The translations under genes were made by a program, and so were the position numbers. From Cladorhizidae sp. MBARI D1340-BT2 (taxonomy: Eukaryota > Porifera > Demospongiae > Poecilosclerida > Cladorhizidae): 64,000 nucleotides of DNA. Numbering within the stretch: position 1 is the stretch's first letter; every line of letters starts with the position of its first letter. The stretch lies in assembly GCA_028752905.1 (NCBI GenBank), contig JAQNBH010000010.1, positions 26,392,242 to 26,456,241 on the forward strand, written 5' to 3'. The notes beneath the pieces are model-generated. The model worked only from the letters and a program-made list of their open reading frames with translations, was not told the DNA's origin and ran no database searches. Shown here in pieces: positions 1-9,280 of this stretch.

Positions 1-410
1 AATATTCCTAATGAATCTCACCCTTCCCTGAGACCCTGAAACAGAGACAAGAGAAACTGAAAAGATGAAATGCAAACATTTATTATTTGTTAAATTATAC
101 TACTACAACTAAAATTATTTTGTTGTGGTTACTGTTGCTGTTATTATTATTATTATTGTTACTATTTGCTATGTGTGTTGTTGATGGAAATGCCAGTATG
201 GATGTGGCCAACATGCACTGATTCAAATTCAGGTTGATGAAATGATAACCAAGACTGGGTGTACTTGTGTACTTTCCTTTTGGCCAACTATGTACATAAT
301 AAATGCATGGACAGTTATTTAGATATAAAATGCAAACAGCCTAGCCATGAATGCTTTATCATACTGGAAACAATGATGACTGCAACCAGCATTGGCAGAA
401 GAGAATTCTA

Positions 411-453
411 TGTGTGTGTGTGTGTGCATGTGTGTGTGGGTGGGTGTGGGTGG
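411..453. repeat. GT microsatellite
   Basis: An uninterrupted alternating TG tract followed by imperfect TGTGGG units; simple repeat with no coding potential. Confidence 0.85.
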
Positions 454-527
454 TTACGTTTGTGTGAGAGAGAAAGAAATATAAACAGACATGATGCAAT
501 GACCTTAATAATCACTTGAAATTTACT

Positions 528-575
528 CTCGATATTTTGACTAGATTTTCTAGCCTTCACCAGGAATAAACATGT
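528..575 (-). repeat. Degenerate copy of the Penelope-terminal (hammerhead-like) repeat
   Basis: Read on the minus strand this shows the order 'CTGGTGA, stem arm, short loop, stem arm, CAAAA' seen better preserved at 25909-25938. Both catalytic boxes carry substitutions (CTGGTGA for CTGATGA, CAAAA for GAAAC), so it is a decayed family member. Confidence 0.4.
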
Positions 576-2880
576 TACCTTGCATTACCAATCTTTGTAT
601 CTTGGACGCAAGAGAGAGAACTTGTGCTGTAGCTAGATAATAACTTGCCATGAATAGTGATAATGTTGATGCAATGGGGAATCTAGAGGACATGTTTTTG
701 CCATCAGCTAAATACAATCTTTTTATATCAATCCACCATATTTTTCTAGATTTGTTTGGCTATCTATAGAACTATCAAACCAAGGCAACATAAATGGAAT
801 TAGAACTAGCATCAACTCAAACAGAGCAGTAGACAGAACTTCCCTTTTTCTAACTGAGAGAGAGAGCTTAATTCCTTTACTATCATGACTAACCTCTATC
901 TAGAAAGATAAGCTAGGTAGTTACACATTAAAAAATATTCTTGTTCAAAATCAATCATGCCTATTTCCTATTTTCATTGCTAGCACTTGCCATAATGATA
1001 AATCCATGATCCTTAGGCTCAGGTAAAGCTTCTACACTCCATTTGTCTGTGATTCTATAAGAGAAGGAACTTCACAAAAATTTAAACCTTGAAGATAGCC
1101 TTGATACAAGTAGCTCAAACTCCAAATGGACACTAAAGTGTGGTAGACTCTTTGGTTTCATAATCGGTGGTAGTTAATAATCAAAGCATTCCACATACTG
1201 AATGAGGCAGTCATTAGCCACACCTCATGCATTAAAATAGAAATTGTAATGATGAGAGTATCGTTAAAAAGACAAATATAAACCTTATAACATCCAAGAG
1301 CTGCATCCCACAACAAACTTAACTTAGCAATTAATACCACATTGAATATTATCTGTACCCAGGAATATGTCAACCAGACATATATGCAGGCTTATGTCAA
1401 TCAAGAATCATCATCGTAGAGAGGAAAGATCGAGAAAAATTCAGCAGATCAGAAACTAGATAAAAGAAATAAAACTGGCTGCACAGGCAACTGAGAACAT
1501 TAATAGCTGACAGGAATGGATGGTGAAGTTTCGTTCCCACCTAGCCACTCTATTCATCAACATAGTACTCTAGCTTGGTCTCGCTAGCCAGACTCTCAAA
1601 TGCTGCCACATGGGTGAGCATGTTAGAAGAAAGTTTGGTATAGTTCCGTATAGCATTTTGTTCTAGGTTGCCCTGATTTTCATGGCACTTTGCCACATAA
1701 ATTTTTTTTTAAACAGGTTTTATTAGTCACATGACCTGGTTATTGGGAGTTTAACATACATTTTTTTGGATTTGGAATCTGCTATTACCAAGATAGACTG
1801 GGGTATCCTCAGCTAAAAGTCGAGCAGATTGAACCAATATCTACTTTTGCTTCAGGCAAAGATACCTTCATCTCAGTGCAAACTTGGTACTGGAAGTCTA
1901 TCATCTACTCTGCTGCTCCTCATGTGTTTGAAATGATGTGAGGGTATATTATTTAAAAGAGGTCTTCTAGTGATCTTGTTTTATTGTATGCATCTCTGTG
2001 TTGCACATATATAGGAACTTCAGGAAGCATAGTGGTGTGATAAGTCCCTTTACCTCCCTCATGGTGGGCCAATGCACAAAGTTCTCATTGAAATGGTTGC
2101 AGTGGCATTTGTTTGGTGAGGCCCAGACAAGTCAAACAAAGAGGAAAGTAGTTAAACGAGAGGTTCAGCTCATTTTTACCACCCCTGAAAGTATGACATC
2201 TAATTTTCCTACAGGGATGTGTACTTTCATCTCATTATCAAGATAAACTGGTGGCAATGGTTGAAGATGAAGCACACTGTATGAAGACATGGAGTGACTT
2301 TGACTGATGTGGGAATCATGCTACAGAGAGATTGGTAGTATCCGTAGCTGATTCCCAGTCAAAGCCATGGCTGTAACAGCCACCTTAACCATTGCAATTT
2401 TCTCTGTTGTGACAAATTGTTTATGTATAAGCCCAACACTAATAGAATTCCTCCACACAGAGGCAACCTTATTTATATTGTATGCGAAAAGACAAATGTG
2501 GATGAGTTAACATAACAGTTATGCTAAGAATTTGTACGATGATTATGGACTCACAACTTTCACAAATTTCTACAACCATTGCCATGCATAACCGATACCA
2601 CTTGATAGACCAGCCCTATAATGTGCATGCTTTGACTTTAGCAACTATAAGGCCAACAAGCACATTAGATTTTTTTTTCTCTGCTGGGCACCGAACCAAG
2701 TTGGAAAGCTACGAATGTTGGCAATTTTTTGGACAATTCAAGCATGACGGGGTTCCCAGTTCCAGTTGCCAAACACCTATTCTTTGAAGGACCTGGAATT
2801 TTGTGACGCATAATTGTTTTCAGTGGATTTTGAGTCTTTGAAGGGTCCAGATTGATAATCCAACAGGTGCCACTCAGTCA

Positions 2881-2925
2881 CCATTGAGGAATTTGAGAAA
2901 TTCAATATGGCCACCAAGATGACTG
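2881..2925. repeat. Segment repeated in inverted orientation beyond the gypsy element
   Basis: The reverse complement of this segment closely matches 9803-9836, with the shared words TTGAATTTCTCAAATTCCTC apart from single substitutions. A third partial match (GGCGGCCATCTTGAAT) lies near 9660. They flank the 5.7-kb gypsy insertion but are not its target duplication, so they probably belong to an older interspersed repeat. Confidence 0.5.
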
Positions 2926-3611
2926 ACACATATCAACATGAATTTTTCATATTTTAATCAGAATTTTCAGGTAAAAGATGTGAATGTAGGATCAGATGAG
3001 CTAGGACAATATGTAGGATCAGGATAGCTAGGTAACTAACAACCAGGTGAGCTATGCAACCAGCCATCTATACCAAGCTATTGGACAGTGGAGCATACAT
3101 CTTTGCTTTTATCTGCCTCTGAAGAGGTGTGAAGGATTGACATTCAAATCATTAGCTATCATGTAATTTGTGTGCAGCACTGTGGTTTGTGGAAACTAAT
3201 TGTGAAGGTTCTTGAGGCAGGAAATAGGTTGAACCATATGGGAAACCCCTCAGCCAACCTAGAGGATGTCCTCTGTGAGTCAACAGCATTCATTGCAGCA
3301 TGCTATGGTCAGAAATGTGAAGCTCATGAAACCATGACAGATGTACGCTACAAAGTATGGGTTTCCAAAACTGGACGAAAAGGCTCTTGCTCCAGCAGAA
3401 TTACTCAAAATGATCCAGTGCATGTGCACCAGTGATGAGCCTTCTCGTCTCTCAGATGTGGATGTGTATCTGGTCAGCTTCCTTGCCCCTATTTTGCAAA
3501 TGTGGTGGGCATGACAGTTGCTGTAATCAAATGACAAAGAACAATATGGCAAATGATGCTAATGATGATGAGTAGCATAGTGATGATGAAGATGATGGAG
3601 ATGAGGATCAT

Positions 3612-3833
3612 TAGTGAATATGGACTGTGCATCGACTGCTCGAACCACCTAACTACTACTAGATAGGATATGTATATGTGACATTACTACGTACGGCCCT
3701 TACCCAGTGCACGACCCCTTACCTAGCGCATGCCCACTATACACCCGTTCACTTGTAGCACACATCCTTGATTGTAGCATTGAAACTATATCCAGTGTCT
3801 TCGATTGGGGAATGCGCACGGCGCAGTTCTCTA
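3612..3833 (+). repeat. 5' LTR of the gypsy element
   Basis: 222 bp, identical to the 3' LTR except for G/A differences in the GTATATG/GTATATA word near 3680 and in AATGCGC/AATGCAC near 3815. It begins TAGTGA and ends TCTCTA. It contains the segment 3750-3765 that is complementary to the primer site just downstream. Confidence 0.95.
3745..3765 (+). promoter_or_regulatory. Inferred transcript start and self-primer segment in the LTR
   Basis: Bases 3750-3765 are the exact reverse complement of 3833-3848. In Tf1-type self-priming the first bases of the transcript fold back onto the primer site, so the transcript of this element should start near 3750. An initiator-like TTCACTT spans this point. 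No TATA box is visible 30 bp upstream. The start site is an inference; the complementarity is seen. Confidence 0.6.
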
Positions 3834-3848
3834 TGTGTGCTACAAGTG
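3833..3848 (+). other. Primer-binding site for self-priming
   Basis: The sequence ATGTGTGCTACAAGTG begins at the last base of the 5' LTR, exactly where a primer-binding site is expected. It does not start with TGG as most tRNA-complementary sites do. Instead all 16 bases pair with LTR bases 3750-3765. That is the geometry of the Tf1/sushi group, where the RNA 5' end primes minus-strand synthesis. Confidence 0.75.
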
Positions 3849-3948
3849 TTTTATAGATTCCTGTTAGGCATCTTACCTTGCCAGCAAGAGTGCTGGTCAA
3901 GAAAGCGTTCGTTTTTCGGCACAACTCTATTTGGTGCCCACCGACTGC

Positions 3949-5088
3949 ATGGCGGTTGACTGTCCCTATCCCGGATGCGACTACGCCACACCCGATGGCA
4001 TGGATCCTGTAGTGGTGGCAGCAGTACTCAACGGCCACATGCTCATCCACAGCCAGGCAGCAAGGACTAAGCCAACCCCTGTGCGCCGACCAGAGATCAC
4101 GGCAGGGGGCACAACCGAGGGATGGCAGTACTTCCTCACCAGGTGGAGGGCCTACTCACAGGCCGTCCGCCTGGCAGGGGCAGACGTCGGCATACAACTG
4201 CTGGAGTGCCTGGACGCCAAACTCCGCCGAGATGTGACCCGAAACATCGTCGGTCCCTTACCAATTGAGGAGCTCCCTGAAGCAGACCTGCTGGCAGCCA
4301 TCAAGGCCCTGGCGGTGAGGGAGGAAAACCCTAAGGTGGCCAGGGTCGCCCTATCCAGAATGGTACAGGACCGGGGGGAACCCATCCGATCATTCGCAGC
4401 CCGACTCCGTGGCCAAGCAGAGGTATGCTGCTTTACTAAGAAGTGCTCCGGGTGTGAGATAATCAACAACCAGGGGGAACAGAGGGTCGCTGACCAGCTC
4501 TGCATCGGCCTGGCAGATGCAGACATACAGGAGGACCTTCTGAAAGACCCCAACCAAGCAATGACGGTGGAAGAGACAGTGAGGTTCGTCGAGGTAAGGG
4601 CTGCGGGCAAGCGGTCCGCGGTCACCATTACCACACCCACCTCGACGAACGCCGTAGACGAGGAGGCCGACAGTGAAGACGCCCTGCACAGTGGCTACCG
4701 GCAACAACAGCGGCAGTCAACACCCCGCCAGCCAGGCAGAGCCAAAGCCACACCATTTAAGCCCAACCGCACTCATAACACCTCACCTCGACCACCACTG
4801 AAGGACGCACCCAGAGGTCAGGCAGCTACACCCAGACCAGTGATAAACCCGAGGGCCATCTGCTGTTTCTGTGGTCGCCAAGGCCATGGTGAAAGAGAGA
4901 GGACAGCCACCCGACGGATCCACTGCCCAGCGTTCGGGACAACCTGCACATCATGCGGCAGGTCCAACCATCTCGCCCACATGTGTTGGTCGAAGCTGGC
5001 GGAGCACGAAAGCGCGGTGTCTGAGGAGATTGACACCATGTCAGAGGACGCCCTCCCCCACCAATCCTGGGACTCCAGGGCGCAGTGA
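3949..5088 (+). CDS. gag: Gag polyprotein of the gypsy element
   Basis: 379 residues from the first ATG; the upstream in-frame TTG is not a credible eukaryotic start. It forms the capsid and binds the genomic RNA. Residues 5-34 hold a C2H2-like finger (C5, C10, H30, H34: C-x4-C-x19-H-x3-H), a feature of this element group. Residues about 45-230 are the helical capsid region, with alternating charged helices. A Gln/Pro/Arg-rich linker follows. The C-terminal nucleocapsid part has a first C-x2-C-x4-H arrangement (C305, C308, H313, with C326 further on) and then a canonical CCHC knuckle (C333, C336, H341, C346). The frame is uninterrupted. It ends at UGA 5086-5088, and the same frame continues directly into protease. 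Confidence 0.92.
   Translation: MAVDCPYPGCDYATPDGMDPVVVAAVLNGHMLIHSQAARTKPTPVRRPEITAGGTTEGWQYFLTRWRAYSQAVRLAGADVGIQLLECLDAKLRRDVTRNIVGPLPIEELPEADLLAAIKALAVREENPKVARVALSRMVQDRGEPIRSFAARLRGQAEVCCFTKKCSGCEIINNQGEQRVADQLCIGLADADIQEDLLKDPNQAMTVEETVRFVEVRAAGKRSAVTITTPTSTNAVDEEADSEDALHSGYRQQQRQSTPRQPGRAKATPFKPNRTHNTSPRPPLKDAPRGQAATPRPVINPRAICCFCGRQGHGERERTATRRIHCPAFGTTCTSCGRSNHLAHMCWSKLAEHESAVSEEIDTMSEDALPHQSWDSRAQ
5086..5088 (+). other. In-frame UGA separating gag from pol
   Basis: gag and the protease-RT part lie in the same reading frame with this single UGA between them (context CAG TGA TGG). The frame after it has no other stop until 6378. That is the layout of stop-codon readthrough, which would set the Gag to Gag-Pol ratio. 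A CpG decay of CGA to TGA in this copy would look the same. An ATG overlaps the stop (5088-5090), but its frame closes after 12 codons. Confidence 0.6.
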
Positions 5089-8000
5089 TGGACTCAGCGC
5101 CGCTCCCCTCCCCAACCCCTCATTGACGTGACTGTATCCACCCACAAGGGGGATTTTCGAACCCACGGCCACACACTGAGGCAAGAGAGGCACAACCTGG
5201 CCACCACTGCCATGGCCGACACGGGTTGCCAGAGTTGCCTGGCAGGACCACACCTGCTGAAGGGCCTCAACCTGAACAAGAGGGACCTCATCCCTGCGTG
5301 CCTAGTGATGCACTCCGCGAGCGGCAACAACCTGCCAATACTCGGTGCAGCACTACTCCGCATCAGATCCAGACACTCCGGACGTGAGACTCGCCAGATG
5401 GTGTATTTTAGTGACCTGGCCACCAAGCTATACCTCAGCCTGACCACCTGCACAGACCTCGGGCTGATCGCGTTGGGGTTCCCCCTCTGTACGCTGACGC
5501 CACCCTCGGGAAACGGCACGGGTACACGGGCGACCCCAGATCAGCCACCATCACACCACACAGCGGACCTGCAGACCAGAACCACGGCCCAGCCACCTCC
5601 ACGCCACACAGCGGACCTGCAGACCAGAACTCCGCCCATCACCCTGCAGAACAACCCGCAAGCGGCCGTGCAGACCAGACCACAAACAACTGGCCAACGG
5701 ACAACCACTGTGGTGAGTCAACCAACGCATACACCACCACCACGACCATGCTCATGCCCTACCAGGGCCCCACCACCTGACAGACCCACCTCCCTGCCAT
5801 TCCCTGGCACGGAGGCCAACAGAGACAGACTTGAACGTCACTTGCTGGACCTTTACTCAGCAAGTGCGTTCAACGTCTGCGAGCATCAGCCCCTCCCCAT
5901 GATGTCGGGACCACCCTTATCCCTAAACATCGACCCGAACGCCACCCCCAAACCCTGCCACACACCCATTGACATTCCAATTCACTGGCAGGACGAGGTG
6001 AAAGCTGGGCTAGACAGGGACGTCCGCCTTGGCGTGTTGGAAAAGGTCCCTCTGGGCACGCCCGTCACTTGGTGCCACCGTATGGTGATATGCACCAAGA
6101 AGGACGGGTCACTCAGGAGGACGATCAACTTCCAACCCCTCAACCAGCACGCCACGCGCAAGACACACCATTGCCCCTCACCATTCCACCAAGCCCGTGC
6201 CGTTCCAGGTCACACCAAGAAAACCATTTTCGACGCCTGGAACGGCTACCACTCAGTGGCACTCGAGGAGAGCGATAGACACTATACCACCTTCATCACC
6301 CCCTGGGGGAGGTACCGATACTGCTCGGCCCCCCCAAGGCTACATCGCCTCAGGGGACGCGTACACGGCCAGATATGACGCCCTCGTTGCCCACGTAGAA
6401 TCTAAGACCAAGTGCATAGACGACGCACTGCTCTGGTCCGACGACATAACGGGGGCTTACCACCAGGCAACTGAGTGGCTGCATATCTGCGCCGTGAACG
6501 GGATCACCCTCAACCCGCGCAAATTCCGCTTTGCCCAGGACAAAGTGGAGTTTGCCGGGTTTGACATCACCCCCACCGAAGTCCGGCCATCCTCCAAGTA
6601 TCTGGAATCCATTACCAACTTCCCCACCCCAACCGGAATCACTGACATCCGCGCCTGGTTCGGCCTGGTGAACCAGGTGGCATATGCATTTTCCATGACG
6701 GCCGCCATGCAACCATTCCGTGCCCTCCTCAAACCCTCCACCACCTTCAACTGGACAGACGAGCTGGCAGCGGCATTTGCGACATCCAAGAGAGAGATCT
6801 GCGAGCGCATCAGGGAGGGTGTGGTCATATTTGACAAGCACCGCCCAACCTGCCTGGCGACGGATTGGAGTAAAGACGGGATTGGGTACTGGCTATTCCA
6901 GAAACACTGCCAGTGCCCGTCCCGCGAGATCTTCTGCTGCCAGGAGGGTTGGCGCGTCACCCTGGTGGGCTCGCGCTTCACACACCCGGCAGAGTCACGA
7001 TATGCCCCAGTGGAAGGAGAGGCCTTAGCGGTGGCGGATGCACTGGACAAAGCAAGACACTTCGTCCTCGGGTGCAGCGATCTCGTTGTAGCGGTAGACC
7101 ACAAGCCCCTGCTGAAACTCTTCGGCGATCGCTGCCTCGAGGACATCCCCAACCCCCGCCTCCGGAACCTTAAGGAGAAGACCTTGAGGTACCGGTTCCG
7201 GATGGTGTACATCCCCGGCGTGAGAAATCACACCAGCGATGCCCTCTCACGCCACCCATCCGGAACTCGGACCCCACCACGCCTACACCTACAAGACGAC
7301 ATCGCAGAACCATCCACTGCCTGCCCGGCGAGCCCAGCGTCATCCATTGCCAGCATCACGGAACACACCGCCCCCGCCCAAGATGAGGACGGCCTCACAA
7401 CAGCCATATGCATGGCCATCTCGACCATCCCCATCAATTGGGAGAAGCTGCAGATCGCCACAGCCGCAGACCCGACTCTACAGGACCTAGCATTCTATGT
7501 GGAGAATGGCCCGCCCGAAGATAGACATATGCTCCCAGCCAACATCCGGGAATACTTCCCGGTCATCTCCAACCTAACCATCATCGACGGCGTCATCTGC
7601 CATGGGGAGCGGCTGGTCATCCCGACATCACTCCGACCAACATGCCTCGCAGCTCTACATGCCGCCCACCAAGGCACCAGCAGCATGACGGCCCGTGCCT
7701 CCTCATCCCTTTACTGGCCGGGCCTCTCGACTGACATCACGGCGACCCGCAACAGGTGCAACACCTGCAACAGCAATGCCCCCTCCCAACCAGCGATGCC
7801 CTCGACCACACCAGAGGAGCCAGAGTACCCCTTCCAGCACATCTGTGCGGATTACTTCCACCACGAGGGATCCGCATACCTCGTGCTGGTTGATCGGTAC
7901 TCTGGCTGGCCAATCGTCGCACCTGCACTGAACGGAGCATCGGGCCTTGCTGCCATCCTCAGGGACACATTCGCCACCTTCGGTATACCGGACACCCTCA

Positions 8001-9010
8001 CGTCCGACGGTGGGCCGGAGTTCGCGGCCCATGCCACCAGAGAGCTCCTCACCACTTGGGGCGTTCATCATCGGCTCTCATCCGCCTACAACCCCCATGC
8101 CAACAACAGAGCAGAAACAGCCGTCAAAACTATCAAACGGCTTATCGCCGGCAACACCGGCCCAGGCGGATCCCTACAGAACTCATTCTTCAAGGCACTC
8201 CTACAATACCGGAACTGCCCGAGCCCAGACACCAGAATGTCGCCGGCGACCAACCTGTTCGGCAGGGCTACCAGGGACATGCTCCCCGGCATCCCACTCC
8301 GATTTCAACAGCCCAAGGAATGGGACGAGAAACTGGAGCTTAGAGAACGGGCACTCTCCCGTCGCCTAGTACTGGGGCGAGCACGATGGGACGAGCACTC
8401 CCATGGCCTGTCCCCCCTTCGTTGCGGTGACACGGTCCTCATCCAGAACCAGACTGGCCGCCACCCAATGAAATGGGACAAGACAGGGACAGTCGTGGAG
8501 GTGCTCCAGTACCACCAGTATTCCATACGAGTTGACGGATCAGGCCGCCTCACCACGAGGAACAGAAGATACCTCAGGCGCCACAACCCCCAACCTACGG
8601 AGCAAGATAACCCACTTCGCCGAGATCTGCCAGCCCTATTGTACCCAACACAGCACAACAGCAGCCCGAGCCCACTTCCCCCCGTACCATTGCCGCCAAC
8701 CAGCCCGCCACCCAACCCACCCACTCCGTCACCCATCCCGACACCTGGGATCGCACAGCCGACCCTCAACCATCCAACACCAATCGCCACGAGCCCCCCT
8801 CGCCCGCCAGTACTGGCCACACCAGCCAGTCAAAGATCGTATGCAGCAGTGGCCAAGACACCCACGCCACCCCATCGCCCAACCAAGACTGCCCCAAAGA
8901 ACCTGGCGCAGACGACCACCCTTACCCCCCCCAAGACGCTGACCCCAGCCCCAGGCCCAAGACGGAGTAAGAGGGGACCAAAACCAATTGACCGCTACGG
9001 GCAGCGATGA
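5089..9010 (+). pseudogene. pol: Pol: protease, reverse transcriptase, RNase H, integrase (one frameshift)
   Basis: Order as in Ty3/gypsy. The retropepsin active site DTG is at 5218-5226 (preceded by MA, followed by CQSC). A Pro/Thr-rich linker runs about 5510-5810. RT starts near 5960; its catalytic box is CIDD at 6413-6424, with Cys replacing the usual Tyr as in K02A2.6-like elements. RNase H (TDWSKDGIG, then SRYAPVEGEALA) lies about 6850-7240. Integrase has an HHCC zinc region (about 7650-7770) and a DDE triad at codons 7850, 8006 and 8114. This gives 51 residues between the Asps and 35 between Asp and Glu, the classical spacing. A GPY/F-like module (about 8400-8590) and a Pro-rich tail ending in a basic patch follow. 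One extra base in the C run 6329-6335 breaks the frame inside RT; the frame from about 6336 on is open to the UGA at 9008-9010. Confidence 0.92.
6329..6335 (+). other. C7 run carrying the pol frameshift
   Basis: Seven Cs lie just before the RT motif Gly-Tyr. Upstream RT motifs are in one frame and downstream motifs in the +1 frame, with the switch inside this run. A single extra C explains it. Homopolymer miscounts are common assembly errors, so the element may really be intact. The site does not look like a programmed shift, because it lies inside the RT catalytic domain. Confidence 0.85.
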
Positions 9011-9044
9011 CAGCCCACACATCAGTCCACCTGCCGTCGGACTT

Positions 9045-9053
9045 GGGGGGAAG
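9045..9053 (+). other. Polypurine tract
   Basis: GGGGGGAAG immediately precedes the 3' LTR, in the position of the plus-strand primer of reverse transcription. Confidence 0.85.
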
Positions 9054-9275
9054 TAGTGAATATGGACTGTGCATCGACTGCTCGAACCACCTAACTACTA
9101 CTAGATAGGATATGTATATATGACATTACTACGTACGGCCCTTACCCAGTGCACGACCCCTTACCTAGCGCATGCCCACTATACACCCGTTCACTTGTAG
9201 CACACATCCTTGATTGTAGCATTGAAACTATATCCAGTGTCTTCGATTGGGGAATGCACACGGCGCAGTTCTCTA
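9054..9275 (+). repeat. 3' LTR of the gypsy element
   Basis: 222 bp, same ends as the 5' LTR (TAGTGA...TCTCTA). It is followed directly by ATCAT, the second copy of the target duplication. Confidence 0.95.
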
Positions 9276-9280
9276 ATCAT

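Larger units (their letters stand above)
1..3606. other. Stretch without a recognisable gene
   Basis: All six frames are closed by frequent stops and the few short open frames show no family motif. The stretch holds a GT microsatellite (411-453), a worn copy of the Penelope-terminal repeat (about 530-575) and a 45-bp segment (2881-2925) that recurs inverted at 9803-9836. Otherwise I see nothing in it. Confidence 0.6.
3612..9275 (+). mobile_element. Ty3/gypsy LTR retrotransposon, near-complete and young (K02A2.6-like group)
   Basis: Seen: two 222-bp LTRs (3612-3833 and 9054-9275) differing at two positions, flanked by the 5-bp direct repeat ATCAT at 3607-3611 and 9276-9280. Between them lie a leader, gag, protease, reverse transcriptase, RNase H and integrase in Ty3/gypsy order, then a purine tract. 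Termini are TAGTGA...TCTCTA, a near-perfect inverted repeat that is not the usual TG...CA. The sequence is much more GC-rich than its surroundings. The CIDD form of the RT box, the zinc-finger gag N-terminus and the short integrase tail ending in a GPY/F-like module without chromodomain resemble the K02A2.6-like elements common in cnidarians and other invertebrates (family knowledge). The LTR similarity implies recent insertion. A one-base frameshift in RT disables this copy, or the base is an assembly error. Confidence 0.95.

Noticed and set aside
3834..3852. Ordinary tRNA primer-binding site after the 5' LTR
   Set aside because: It does not start with TGG and shows perfect pairing with the LTR instead; I could not match it to a tRNA end from memory.
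5088..5126. ATG overlapping the gag stop as a restart codon for pol
   Set aside because: Its frame closes after 12 codons and is not the pol frame.
6329..6378. Programmed frameshift in RT
   Set aside because: It lies in the middle of the catalytic domain, at a C run, where a shift would only truncate the enzyme; a lesion or sequencing error is simpler.
6350..7231. Minus-strand and alternate-frame open frames inside the gypsy element (also 7703-8071, 8305-8820)
   Set aside because: Shadows of the GC-rich pol coding frame; no motif of their own.
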